Assembly: GCA_948567375.1 (NCBI GenBank)
Contig: OX419757.1
Location: 34,782,001 to 34,846,000 of the forward strand
DNA length: 64,000 bases
Source of the DNA: Lunularia cruciata
Taxonomy: Eukaryota > Streptophyta > Marchantiopsida > Lunulariales > Lunulariaceae
Direction of reading: 5' to 3'
Part shown: in pieces, positions 46,141 through 57,559 of the stretch
Layout of the letters: each line of letters begins with the position of its first letter
Position numbering within the stretch: the stretch's first letter is position 1
Translations under genes and position numbers: made by a program
Notes under the pieces: generated by a model
Told to the model about the DNA's origin: nothing
Database searches by the model: none
What the model saw: only the letters and a program-made list of their open reading frames with translations

Positions 46141-47340
46141 TATACAATTTATAGTGGCCTCTCCTTTGGACTGCAGCGCAACATGCTCAGCTAGAGTCTA
46201 TATGTATTTCACCAAAGGTTTCAGGTTGGCTAGTTGAGGGCATTGATTCCCAATGTGGCCCAAACCTTTACAGTTTCCACAAAGTGGAACATACTCAATC
46301 TGATGCCTCAGCTCAAGGCAATTTGGAGACCAATGGCCCATAGAACCACAATTATAACACGCACCCTATGCAACATTTTGAGGTCTATTCTGGTTGCCCA
46401 TTTGGAAATGCAATTTTGGTTAAACACTCCATGTTGGCATGGCCTGACTTGCCACACGTAGTGCACCATACATTTGGTGGTCCAAAAAAAAGGGGTTTTC
46501 TTTGGTCCTTCACCCTAATCATTTGGATTTTAAAATCCAAAAATTCTTTAATCAAAGTCTCTAGCTTAGTATCCATTTTCTTTACATTTTTTGTTGGAGG
46601 TGTTGAAACCTTCTTTTCTCCTTGTCTATGGATTCTTCTTGGCTTTTCATGTTTTTTGGATTCCAAAAAGAAGAATTAGATGACATGGAGGATTCTTTTG
46701 AAGAAGGGGAGGGATTGCAAGAAGCTCTTTGTCTTGGCTTCTTACCTTTCTTCTCTTGGTTCCTTCCATTGCCGGATGAATGAGAGTGAGCGGCCTCACG
46801 TCTGGCAACATGCTTGAGTACTTTGTCAAGGGAAGTGACGTTCCTCTCCCTTGTAAGGATCCAAATCTTTGGACAATCCATCAAGGAACCACGTGATGGC
46901 TTGGGCATTGGAGTAACCCACCACACCAGATTGCTTCAAAACTTGCTTCAATAAGGGCATGAACGGCTTAGAGTAGTCTCTCAACTTCTTATTCTTGCCT
47001 TGGTCCAAATCTTTTAGTACCACAAGGATACTCATATCATAATCAACCTCCCGGAATTGTTTTAAGAAGTCGCAAAGTTTTGTCCAATTTGCTAATTTGA
47101 ACTCCTTCTGGGTCATATGAGTATATAAGCTTTGAGCTTTCTTAAGAGAAGACTTTGGAAAATATGTTTCTGGTTAGAAGAGTCATGCTCCTTGTTGGCA
47201 AAGGAGATGATTTCAAATTCTTTGATAAATTCATCAGGATCTTGATCTTGTTCCGTCTCCTTATACTTTTGGTATGCTTGTCGGGTGATGCGTAAAGAAG
47301 TCCTTTGGAGGTCTGTTGAGTGGGCTGCAATAGTGCCAAA
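46141..47340 (-). pseudogene. gag: Gag of the old element
   Basis: The minus strand retains FREVDYDMSILVVLKDLDQG and SNAQAITWFLDGLS, MDTKLETLIKEFLDFKIQM, knuckle CTTCGKSGHANMEC (about 46420) and YNCGSMGHWSPNC near 46350. Collinear with 35960-37316. Broken by stops and frameshifts. Confidence 0.85.
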
Positions 47341-47985
47341 TTGGTTTAGCTCAAGGCATTGATTGGTGATTTGGCTTTAGGTTCAGCTCAAGGGTTCCAA
47401 TTTTCCAAGTTCAACATTGATAGGTTCTTTTGCTGAGGGTGTATCGACTTCAACCTAAGGTGGAGGAAATTTTCAATATCTTTGAACTGCTTTTGATGAT
47501 CCCTATGAACTATTCAAGGAATAATGTGTAACATGTATTGACACTCTTCTTTTGTCAAAACTCATGTTATCTTCTCATGAATAAATTCTTTTAGAAATCT
47601 GGCTCTCTTGATAGCTTTGGAAGAACTCGGTGTATAGGGTCACAATGAATATGTTTGTCCACTTGTGTCTTTCTTTTTCTTGGGATTCATGGATGCAAAG
47701 TAACCTCACCAACAAAATTCTTGTTTTTTTTTTTTTGAGTTCATGCAAGGCTTCTTAAACTTCATGAAGAAGTTGTAGATCCAATGCTTCTTTCTCATAT
47801 TCTTCACTAGTAAATTTGTGCTTCAAGGTTCTTCCTCTTCACATTGCAAAGTTCTTTTATGAGCCCTTTCTTCCTATTGTTCTTTTGATGCAAACATTCA
47901 GATTTGTTGGACACTTAGTTTAAGATTTGGCTTTGTATTCTTCCACTCCTGAAATTTGTATCCCTGGCAGTGGCAACCAAAATCA
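47341..47985 (-). other. Gag N-terminus and leader of the old element, with decayed primer site
   Basis: Degraded sequence matching 35290-35960, including poly-T near 47725. The primer site on the minus strand at 47961-47979 reads TGGTTGCCACTGCCAGGGA, a decayed form of the tRNA-Asp site, followed by the LTR end TGTCACA at 47986. Confidence 0.7.
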
Positions 47986-50467
47986 TGTGACAACCCAACT
48001 AGTATCACTTTTGTAGTAATCAGCAAGTAACAGTTCATTTGCATAGAGATACAAGTCAAAAGTGGTCAAATATGAAGTAAAAGTCACCAATCAGTTCTTC
48101 TTAGTTGCATCTTTAATCTCTTGAGTACAATCCGCACTCAAAAGAGAGTAAAAAGCACTAAATTTGCAATCTCATCACAATAAAAGCCCTAAATCACAAT
48201 AATTTAAATTTATCAAAAGCAATATTGATTGTGATGATTGAGTTCTTCCCAAAGAAAGCTACTTGACTATGAAATGGCTTTGCCTTGGGAATTGTGTTCC
48301 ACCCTCCATTGAAGGCACAACTTCCTCAATCAAAGTTGCTTTTCATAAATCTAGCATTGTGATCATAAATTTCAACTACTACTAACACTATGATTCCTCA
48401 CAAATTTGTCAAGGTATTGCTTTGATTGCTATCCACTCAAGATCAAACACATAAAATGAAATCAAAGCTGCAGAATCCAACATCTAACACTGAGATTTGC
48501 ATTTCAAATTTCTCCAAACACTCATAAACATACATATATGATTGGTACTTGAAATTAAGCTTAAACAACAAGCACTAAGTTATAGCACTTCACTTTACTC
48601 AACTTTAGAATAACAATATTGAATAATCACAACATTGTGAATGCTTCTTGTAATTAGGTAGAGCACTCAACTACATACTAGAAATCTCCAAATACAAATC
48701 ATCTTCCTACCGCTTCAAACCTCTCCTTCAAATCTGTAGATCCAAAACTACACTTTTTCATATCTGTTCTTTCAGATCTCAAAATTGCTACTAATCTGAT
48801 GCAATGTCTACTTCTACTTTTGCTTCTACACCCAATGTTCTTACAATCACTTCCTCTACTTTGGGTTCATCTACAATTGCTACATCTTCTTCTATCTCTA
48901 TCATGTCTTCAGTCTGAAATGGAACTAAAGTTTTTATTATGTTATCTACCTTCTCTTCTTTTTCTCTAACTTCTTCTATTGCTTTAGGTAACTCAACCAA
49001 AGAAACCTGCACTCCTTTCTTTGCTACTTTGCATTGGGCTTCTATTTTCACATTACTACAAAGCTCATCTAATTTTGATATGACTAAATCTAGTCTGAGA
49101 CAAACATTGTCTCCTATTTCTAACATTTTCCTATCTACTCTCTCTCTTAAGAAAATCAACAATTTTTTCATATTGAGTACTGACTCAATTTTTTCTCTTC
49201 TCATCTTTGCAAAGTCCTCGGCACCTTCTTGGATTTGCTTCATGTAGTATGCTTGTCGGAATCTGCTCCTCAACTTAGGTCCGGATGGAAATGCAACACC
49301 ATCATCTTCTTCTCCTCCAAATTGAGAAGATTCAACCCAAGGTGCAAGTGTGATGCGATTGGTATGAAATAATGTGGTGGCATCTTCATTCTCCAATTCT
49401 TAATCATTTGTCTAGTTTGCAAATGAAAACATCTTGCTCAATTCACTCTCTCTCCTACAAACATTTGATGGCAGAAGATTACTTGTTGCTTTGTGACATA
49501 GGTGTATGCTCTAGTTTAAACATCACCATGAGAGACACCATAATTCTTATTGGGTCTCTATAGCTCTCCACCTTTTACCCATTCTTTGTACAAGCAATGC
49601 TAAACTAACCCTCACTTCTGTAGTTTCTTTTGATACGCCACACTTCCGATGAAAGGTGATACTTGATGAATCCCCAACCTCTCTCCCTAGTACCAGTCTC
49701 CATATGACTTGGTCTAGCAAGTAGGATTTTCTCTGTTCCCTTTGTTTTTGGGGCCATCCTCACAATTGCTAGCAGCAATTTCTGCCATAAACCCTAGAAA
49801 ACTTACATTCCAATTCCAAGACAAAAAAGCAATCCAAAGTCTACTCAAGTCTTTAATCCATGCTACAACATCTAGCCTTCAAATTGCAAGATTCTTCACT
49901 ACAAGTGAAAGAACCTGCCTAACGCTCTTCATCAGCATTGTGTGCTTTCTCACTCTTTGTTTCTTGCAAATCACTTCAACTACTAGGCTTGTAGGTATGA
50001 TGTCTTTGGGACAACTCCTAAGAGGCACAAGGTATTGATTATGCATTGCAAAATCTGCTCAATAGATTCATGATTTTTATTCTTTTGCACTTTTCAGTCA
50101 TTCTTCAATCTATCTTTCCTTGTAACTCACATATTTTGTGTGATTTGATCTTGTCACTCTCAAGTTTAAACTCTTCACAAAGTAGCTATTTTCTTTGAAT
50201 GGTACATTCTTGATTTGCAAGACCCAAAGGAAAGTTGTTACATGTTCTTTGGATCGGGTTGATCACACTGATGCAAAGTAAACTTACTTTGGGTCTACCT
50301 CAATAAGTCCAGTCCAAGTCTTTCTTCCTTTGACACAAAGTCAACTTCTTTGGGTTTACTTCAATCACATGATTCTTTGTTCTCTTTCTTCACCATTTAG
50401 GCTTCAATTTGGCCTAAAAATACACTTCATCTTAAAAAACTTGTAAAAAATAAAGGTGGGTACCACA
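47986..50467 (-). repeat. 5' LTR of the old element (2.5 kb, internally deleted)
   Basis: Plus-strand ends tgtgacaaccc and gtgggtaccaca. Compared with 20413-24303 it lacks about 1.4 kb in the coiled-coil part of the LTR ORF, near 49190. Confidence 0.85.
48791..49640 (-). pseudogene. LTR-encoded protein, internally deleted copy
   Basis: The 201-codon open stretch 48791-49396 keeps the C-terminal part (LRERVDRKMLEIGDNVCLRLDL parallels LRTHVDRKVLKVEDNIPIRLDL) and ends KVEVDIASD, the family C-terminus. N-terminal domain traces lie near 49400-49640. The central coiled coil is deleted. Confidence 0.75.
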
Positions 50468-50472
50468 TGCCT

Positions 50473-50812
50473 TCTAGGAAGGGTAGAACACATTTGCAAG
50501 CATTTTATATCTGGAATGCAATGGCCCTTGGAGCCGGACTAACCGTCACCTTTGGGAGCAATCCCAACTAGATCTTAGAGTAGAAGTTATCTTCTTTTAT
50601 TTTCTCTCTGTAATAATGCACCATAAAGGGTGACACTACCTTCTTCTATGAGTGGTTCATGACCAAGAGGTTAAACAAGAAATAATAAATGAATTGAGAT
50701 TTGGTAACAATGGTATGTTTTGCCTTATTCTTGCATTTTTTAATATTATCCTTGTGGGAACAAACTATTCTTAATGACTATACTATAAGTACATCAAGAC
50801 TAAGTTGTCCTA
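50473..50812 (+). repeat. Continuation and 3' end of the divergent long LTR
   Basis: Resumes the LTR broken at 20412. Near 50755 it has cttgtgggaacaaact and then gttgtcc, paralleling the family LTR end tctgcgggaacaaactt...gttgtcaca. Confidence 0.5.
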
Positions 50813-51776
50813 CCAAGCTCATGTTAGGATTTGGAATTTCTCTCACTTGAGCATTTCCAATGTGACTTTCTACTCTAATATCCATTCTCCAATTTCTCTC
50901 CTCAATCTTCTACAAACATACCAAGATATGCAACAAGCTATTGAAAAAACTCTACAGTGAAAGAATAAATGGATAGGGCTCCTTGCACAATCAATTATAT
51001 GGCCACTCAACTCCTAAACTAGTTGGAGTATATTGCCAACAAGAACCTCAAACATACAAATTTGAAAGACTTGAGAACCTAGATTCATGCATAGGAAAAT
51101 GGGGCCTATACAAACTAACAACTCAAGGTATTGTTTGTTAGATTGTAGGTGCATACCATCTCCAAGTTCAAGGAGACCCAAACTAACTTTGTCTGAATAG
51201 TTGATAATTACAAGAAGGAGCTCATAGAACTCATTTAGATATGCAAGGGAGTGAGTAGTTTGTCACAAGTGCCACCTATTCATATTGATGTCAAGTAACA
51301 ACCACGACAACTTCATATGAAATGAGCAGGGGCCAATCTTGACTTAACAACTAAGTGTCATCTCATAGATAGGGTAGGGTAGTTTTTGTAGTTTTAGTCC
51401 AAGATAGTTTGTATCTATACATACTTTGTACATAATTAGGTTACTATATGAAGATCTAGTGCCCTACTTGACACCTGACATAGTAGTTGTAGACAATAGG
51501 TTAAGAGGCTAGGGAAGCCAAACCACATGGCTTGCACTAAGTTAAGATTAGGGTAGGATACAATAACTAAATAAGATGTAATTAGCACTTAGTGTCATGT
51601 AATTAATGCCTATTGTTGGTAGTTTATGGAGTTGAAAGTGGATTCTTTGATACAAGTTGAGTGCATAAACTTAACTTATTATTGTGGCAGTTTAGAGATC
51701 ATGTATGACTTACGTATGGGTTTTGCTTCTTTATTTTTTGATGTTGTGTAATGATGTACATTGTGTAGAAATTTAG

Positions 51777-51777
<1 letters not shown>
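50813..51777. other. Unclassified DNA, probably decayed retroelement interior
   Basis: No intact ORF, no knuckle or pol motif. Position after an LTR end suggests leader/gag remains of the divergent element, but the sequence alone does not show it. Confidence 0.3.

Positions 51778-51829
<52 letters not shown>
51778..51829. repeat. (TA)26 microsatellite
   Basis: Uninterrupted TA dinucleotide run, followed by a short (AC) run. Confidence 0.97.
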
Positions 51830-51835
<6 letters not shown>

Positions 51836-53606
51836 ATTATAAATGAACCACCATCCTCTAGAATCCTTTGGATAAAATCTATAGTGAATGTGAGTTTTTT
51901 TTTTCTTTTGATAGTGTGCCAAGGGTGGTGAAATTACCGCCTTGTACAAATGACTCTGCCCTAGAGGTTAAATGAAAAAAAAAATTCATCATAAGTAACA
52001 CTTTTATCTCATGTTTAGTCATATTCAACTCATATCCTTGTAGATTTATTGGTTCTTACCACAATATTATGAAGTGGTACAACATCATGTCGTTGCAATA
52101 CTTGCTCATGATCTCTCTACTAAAAGACAATGTCTACCTCAACCCCCCCTCACCCAAGAAATGAGAGCTTGAGAGCTAAAGCTCTCATTTCTCAGCTCTT
52201 GTTTCTTTGCCAACAAAAATTTGGACACTCTATGCATAAATTCACAAATTTGTTGAGTTGGAAGAAGCCATTGAGGAAGCAAGAGCCTTGAATTTATAGC
52301 TTGAGTGAACCATTTCAAAATTTGGTGGGTGTATCTTGGATGAAATGTTCATGTTCATGCCTGCAAGCATTTTGGCCAATCCAAACTATCATTAATTTTT
52401 GGTCTTTGTCTAGGTGGTGGTGCATTCAAGTTGTATGAATTCTCCAAGGTTTATTAACTATCAAGCAGATAGCATTTGGTATGGAATTCTTCTTTACAAA
52501 ATTTGACCCAACGGTTGTCAATGCTCAGTAATCATAATCATAATCATAAAGGTCATGATCATGGAGATCATGCAACAGTGTCTTCATCCACATGATCCTT
52601 GAAAATGGAAGAGGCATGGTGTTCTTGCTATGTCATATTCTTGTCCTCCTATATGGTTATCTTCTAAGCTGATGACAAGTAGCAAAATCTTGTGCTCTAA
52701 CCTTAACAACTTTCTTAACCTTTTACTACTCTAGAAAAATTGAAATAGAAAAATTGAAACAGAAAAAAAACAAACTATCAATGGGAATGATTACCATGGA
52801 GAAAAATGAATTGGATAATAATCCAATGAGAAGGAGCCATAGATTTTCATTGAATAATGATCCATGAAGTTCTACTGGATTCTATGTCAATTAAAATTAT
52901 TTTAATTATCTAATGGACTATTAAAAAATATTATAATATATCAATTTATTTTTATTTTTATTCAATTTCTGGTATTTTTCTTATCCAATCATGTGAACAT
53001 AGCAATCTCCTTCACCATACACAAGTTGTGAAATCAAATTACATCTTAAGTGTATCAATTAGCAATTTATTGAAATCCATAGGAAATCATAAATTATTCT
53101 AATATTATAAAAAATTTATGTAAATATTTTATAATTATAAAAATTAACTTCATGCTTTTACATTCTCTTAATTAATCTAGTTAGCTTTCAAAAGCTATTT
53201 TTAAATATAGTTATAAATATTTTTGATCTTAGTATGTATATCCTTGTACATACTAATTTATATATATCTGAGTTAAAATCTAATTTTTATTCTTCTCTAA
53301 GAAAGAAGAAGATATCTTTACATATGTTTGTTTAGATTATTATTTCTTCTTATGAATAATCACATCAATTAAAAATTTTGAAAATGAAAAGCTCAAGGTA
53401 GTGCTCTAACATGGAGGTCATATAGGAACCACTATCAAAAAGACATTATCCAAGAAAACCAACTTTGGAATAACGAACTCTGAGCAAAATAGTAGAAATG
53501 AAAGAAAAAGAAAGGAACCCAACACACTAGAAATAAGATAAGATACAATAAAAAATTACTTATTAAAAAAATAAAAAAACACCAAATCAAAGGAAAATAT
53601 CATGCT
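51830..53606. other. AT-rich intergenic DNA, no gene seen
   Basis: Short poly-T and poly-A runs, no ORF of note. The only structured feature is the hairpin at 52157-52192. Confidence 0.6.
52157..52192. repeat. 14-bp perfect hairpin
   Basis: Arms 52157-52170 and 52179-52192 (agaaatgagagctt and its complement) around an 8-nt loop. No following T-run and no gene context. Confidence 0.85.
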
Positions 53607-53990
53607 AACAAACCAAACTAGGTACTCCTCTACTTCTTACTCTAAATTGCATGGTAAAGATCTTCTAACAATACATGAGGTAAGAATAGTGGTTATATAT
53701 CAAATATAAAGAATGATCCATGCTATGACTATGTAAACCCAATGCTTTAGAGCAGGGTAGAGTGATAAAGATTTGCTAGAAATATGAGGTGAGTATTCTA
53801 ACAAATCAAACTATGTACTCCTTCTCTACATCTTACTCTAAATAGCACTATAAAGATCTTCTAACAGTATATTAGATAGGAAAAGGGGGAGTATGTTGGA
53901 TATAAAGAATACTCCATGTTATGACTATGCAAACCCAATGCTTTAGAGCAGTGTAGAATGATCAAGATTTGTTACAAATAAGGTGAGTAT
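53607..53990. repeat. Tandem duplication, period about 193-196 bp
   Basis: Two units starting at 53607 and 53800, both with aacaaa(t/c)caaact, aaagatcttctaaca and aaacccaatgctttagagcag. Moderately diverged. Confidence 0.85.
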
Positions 53991-55761
53991 GGAAATTGAG
54001 ACTCCAATAGTTCCTCTCTTTGCAAATAGTTTTCTAATGCCTTCTTCTATAGAAAATAAAGAAGAACACCAAATGATAAGTGTCAAAAACTATATGTCAT
54101 GTCAAAATCTATATGTATCATACGTATCATATGGTTTTCACAAGTACAATAGTATGGTAATCGCATAAATGCTAGATATGGTACCTAAAATGAAATAGAG
54201 TGTTACAGTAAACTCTTATGTAGAAAAACCAAAATACTCCATCAGACAAAATATATGGATCCAATTTTTAGAATTCTTCTTCTCTCCATGAGAGAAAATC
54301 TTAACCTTATAAAGAATAACCGTAAATTAACCATAAATTCTCTTACGAGAAGTTGACGGTTGACCCCTTAAACTGTCACGCGGTGAAGAATCCAAGAGTT
54401 TTGTTGAAAAAGCTCCCGTAGCCTCCTGAAGTGTTATGGGTCATGAAAAACATGACCCGTAAACTTTTACAGGCTATGGGTGGTCCATGAACCTTCATTA
54501 CCGAACAAGTGACCAGAAAAAGACCATCTGAAACACTAAATTTTTATAGTAGGTTTGATAAATTTTAGTTTTTTATGAACCATAAATAAACTTAGTAATC
54601 TTTCTGGGAACGTCCAATTCCATGAATGCCCATTGTGAAATTTATAGTTAGCGTATAAGAATACAGTAAGGGTTTCGTTTTTAGCTTTTATGAGTTTCAT
54701 AAATATCCATAAAAAAAATTACAAACATTTTATAAAACATTTATGAGTAGTGCACAGAGATACTTGGGGATTTAAGGGATAAAATTCCATAACCACACAA
54801 AAGTCTATGGGTAATCCAAAACGTGACCATACGTTTTAGATTTGATTTAGATTTTATGGAGTTACCCATAACTAATATATTGTCAATTTGAAAATCTGAA
54901 AAATTGAATTAGACCAAAATCTTATAAATGAGGAAGAAATCCTACAATTTTACATAATCATTCCATCCATTATCGATTCCTCTCTTGGTATCCATAGCAA
55001 ATTTTATGGATGTCTTGAAAAGTGAAACCCTTATTAAGGGCTTCCGTTATGGAAAGCAAATCGAAAACAAAACCAGTTACCGGTGATGCCTTTACATCCA
55101 AAAATGTAAAATTAAAAATTATTTATATTGAATTAACCGTAGATTTTTCTAAACCTATTAGTGGGCGTTTCAATTTTGGAACAAATCTTGCCTGCGGGTA
55201 CCCTTAATATTTTATGGATATCAAGTCGATTCCTTTGAAATCTGAAAACAAAAACCCCTACTATTCTGGCTCGAAATGAGACAAAGCGGGTTTTGGTTAA
55301 ACACTTTTCCAGTTTCGTAGAAATCTATAAAGAAATATTCTGGTGAAAATTCCATAGCCATAAATCTATCATGGGTTACTACACTTGTGAAAATTTCAAG
55401 GTTATAAATATTCTGTCAAAATTTATTAAGATATTAATTAGGATATTCTCTAGTATAATTGTATCATTTATATATCTTTTTCCCCTTATATACATCAACC
55501 CCATATCAATTTGTATATTTTTTCCTCAAACGTACCGAACCCTTGTATCAATTTGTTAGACTTTGAATCTTCCTTGTAATCCAAATTTTAATTTAAGGGA
55601 ATTGATAAGTTCACATAATTATATAAGATATAAAATTTATCAATAAGCATTAAGCTAGTGTTACATTAGGTTTATTTCAAGAAGTCATTTTTCAGTTGAT
55701 GAAATGATTCATGAACTTCATTTGCTTCGCGACAATGCTTATGGTTATGGGTGTTTCAGGG
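53991..55761. other. AT-rich intergenic DNA, no gene seen
   Basis: Contains recurring short strings such as tttatgg and ccataa on both strands (54300-55400), perhaps an old unidentified repeat. A 61-codon frame at 55022-55207 is not recognisable. Confidence 0.45.
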
Positions 55762-56049
55762 CTAATACCACATCTGTTGATATGCTTGTTCATTTTCTAC
55801 ATCTTGCTTGAAGGCAGATAGCTCATGATGCATTGAGTTATTAATATAAGCCACATTTCCAACATGCAGTCTTCTTGCGCATGGAACTAATTGGGGATCT
55901 TGAATTGGGGCTAGATTGTTGAAGGAAGAATGTGCTCCTTGCAAAAGGTAACTTGCTGATGGGGTTGAAAATTGATGAAGCACATGTAACAATCCCAAAA
56001 GCTGGTCTTGCATTGGAGTCAAGTTATGCATCGTTGCTAATTCATCCAC
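55762..56049 (-). pseudogene. Unrecognised 95-codon open frame at an insertion site
   Basis: The minus strand is open for 95 codons with balanced amino-acid use (LGLLHVLHQFSTPSASYLL, then MHHELSAFKQDVENEQAYQQ), unlike the AT-rich surroundings. Its upstream side is cut 14 bp away by the chromovirus-like element, whose atgta duplication is at 56059-56063. Sequence beyond the element (63130 onward) gives no clear continuation. It might be a fragment of a host gene or of an unidentified transposon. Confidence 0.3.
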
Positions 56050-56063
56050 CGGAGTATCATGTA

Positions 56064-56466
56064 TGTAAAAGACCCAAGACCAGAAGAAAAAGTAGAGAAA
56101 AATTAGAATGGAAGATCACATTAGGACATTTGAATGAGTGAAACTCCAAATGCCTAGCATGAGCTTTGGTTTTGGTATTTATAGGGAGTATACAAGGCCT
56201 TGAGAAGCTTCTTGGAGCCAATTTTTTGGAGTGTAAGCCAAGTTAACCGAGAAAGTTCTCAAGAAGCTTCCTTTTAGAAGCCATTTACTTGGCATGCAAG
56301 CTAAGCTAGTTGGAGACTTATAGAAGTTTTCCTCTAGAGGCTACCTACTTGTGATGCAAGCTAAGCTAGCTAGGAAGTCTACCAAGAAGCCTTTTAGATA
56401 CTTTTTGAATAATCTAGGCTAATTTGTCCTATTTGCTACTTTGTTGCTAAACTCCATATTGTTACA
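56064..56466 (-). repeat. 3' LTR of the chromovirus-like element (403 bp)
   Basis: Plus-strand ends tgtaaaagaccc and attgttaca; TG...CA on the minus strand. Aligns with 62763-63129 with a few indels. Confidence 0.92.
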
Positions 56467-56499
56467 TATTCTCCATTGCTAGTTGGTGATATCCTTGTC

Positions 56500-57559
56500 G
56501 CCATTGAAGCTTCAAACTCCTAGATGGCAGTTTGTGCATTTTGGAGATGAAAAAGGGGTTCCCATGTGGCACCATGAAGGGGATACCTTTTCCAAAGGAC
56601 TATGTACTTTGGATATTATCGGTGGCCTTGTTGAATATGGCGACGTGCAAGGATACGATCAATTGTGTACTCCTCATGATCATTGATAAGAATGGAAGAA
56701 AGAGGAGGTTGGACATGAGAGGAAAAGGAAGATGGGTTAGTAACAAAGGGTTTCAACTTAGAAATGTGACAAGGTGTAAACACATATGACAAGGCATGGC
56801 AAGTCAATAAGCAATAGGAGAGATAATGTGGGTGACATCAAAGGGTCCTATCCAATTAGAGGCAAGTTTACAAACTTGGGTATCAAGTGGGAGAGGTAGG
56901 TTACTAGAGGAAAGCATGACCTGATCACCGACTTGAAAGGTGAGATCACAACGATGGTGGTTCGCATATTGTTTCTGCCAATTCTAAGCAACAAGGAGAT
57001 GAGATTTGGCTTCCTGGAGGGATTGGGATATGGTGGTCAAGAAGGTGGAAATATAAGGGATGTGAGATGGAGGAGAAGCAAGAAGGGAATCTGGAACAAG
57101 TGGATCTTGGCCAAAATTGAGGAAGAAAGGAGAGAATCCAGTACTTGCCTCTTTGGAATTATTGTATGCAAACTCCGTAGCTACAAGACATCTCAATTGG
57201 TATGGTGGATGTTGACAAACGCACAAAGCATATCTTCCAAGGTGAAATTTGCACATTCAATTGGTTAATCAATTTGAGGATGATAGGCCGTGGATAAAGC
57301 AAGCTTGGTGCCAAGTATTTGAAAGAGTGCTTGCCAAAATTTACCAATGAATTGAGGATCACGGTAAGAGATGAGTACACAAGGCATCCCATAATGCTTG
57401 AAGACAATGCCAAAGCAGATCTACACCAATGCTAGAGCATCCATGGTATCAAAGGTTGGTGCCAAATGGATTTTCTTACTAAGCTTATCCACAAACACCA
57501 CAATCATTACGTGACCTTGCTTTTTCTTGGGCAAGGACGTGATGAGATCCAAGCTCACG
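56500..57559 (-). pseudogene. Integrase C-terminal part, chromovirus-like
   Basis: Minus strand, from the right: SLDLITSLPKKKQGH then VFVDKLSKKIHLAPTFDT, a core block with SYRDPQFIGKFWQAL, and EFAYNNSKEASTGFSPFFL with FGQDPLVPDSL (about 57020-57180), all typical of gypsy/chromovirus integrases. The region further left (56700-56980) should hold the C-terminal domain but is too decayed to prove a chromodomain. Confidence 0.85.

Larger units (their letters stand above)
20413..50467 (-). mobile_element. Old long-LTR Ty3/gypsy element, heavily nested
   Basis: Minus-strand element bounded by perfect 5-bp duplications tgcct (20408-20412 and 50468-50472). Its 3' LTR is 20413-24303 and its 5' LTR 47986-50467. 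The internal part reads gag (right) to integrase (left), all broken. Inserted in it are a pyrimidine-rich 3-kb block (about 25054-28048), a LINE fragment (about 30651-31378) and a younger relative (31506-45267). Without these it would be about 12.6 kb. Confidence 0.88.

Noticed and set aside
52157-52192. Hairpin as a terminator or microRNA precursor
   Set aside because: Arms too short for a plant microRNA precursor, no T-run, no transcript context; listed only as a repeat.
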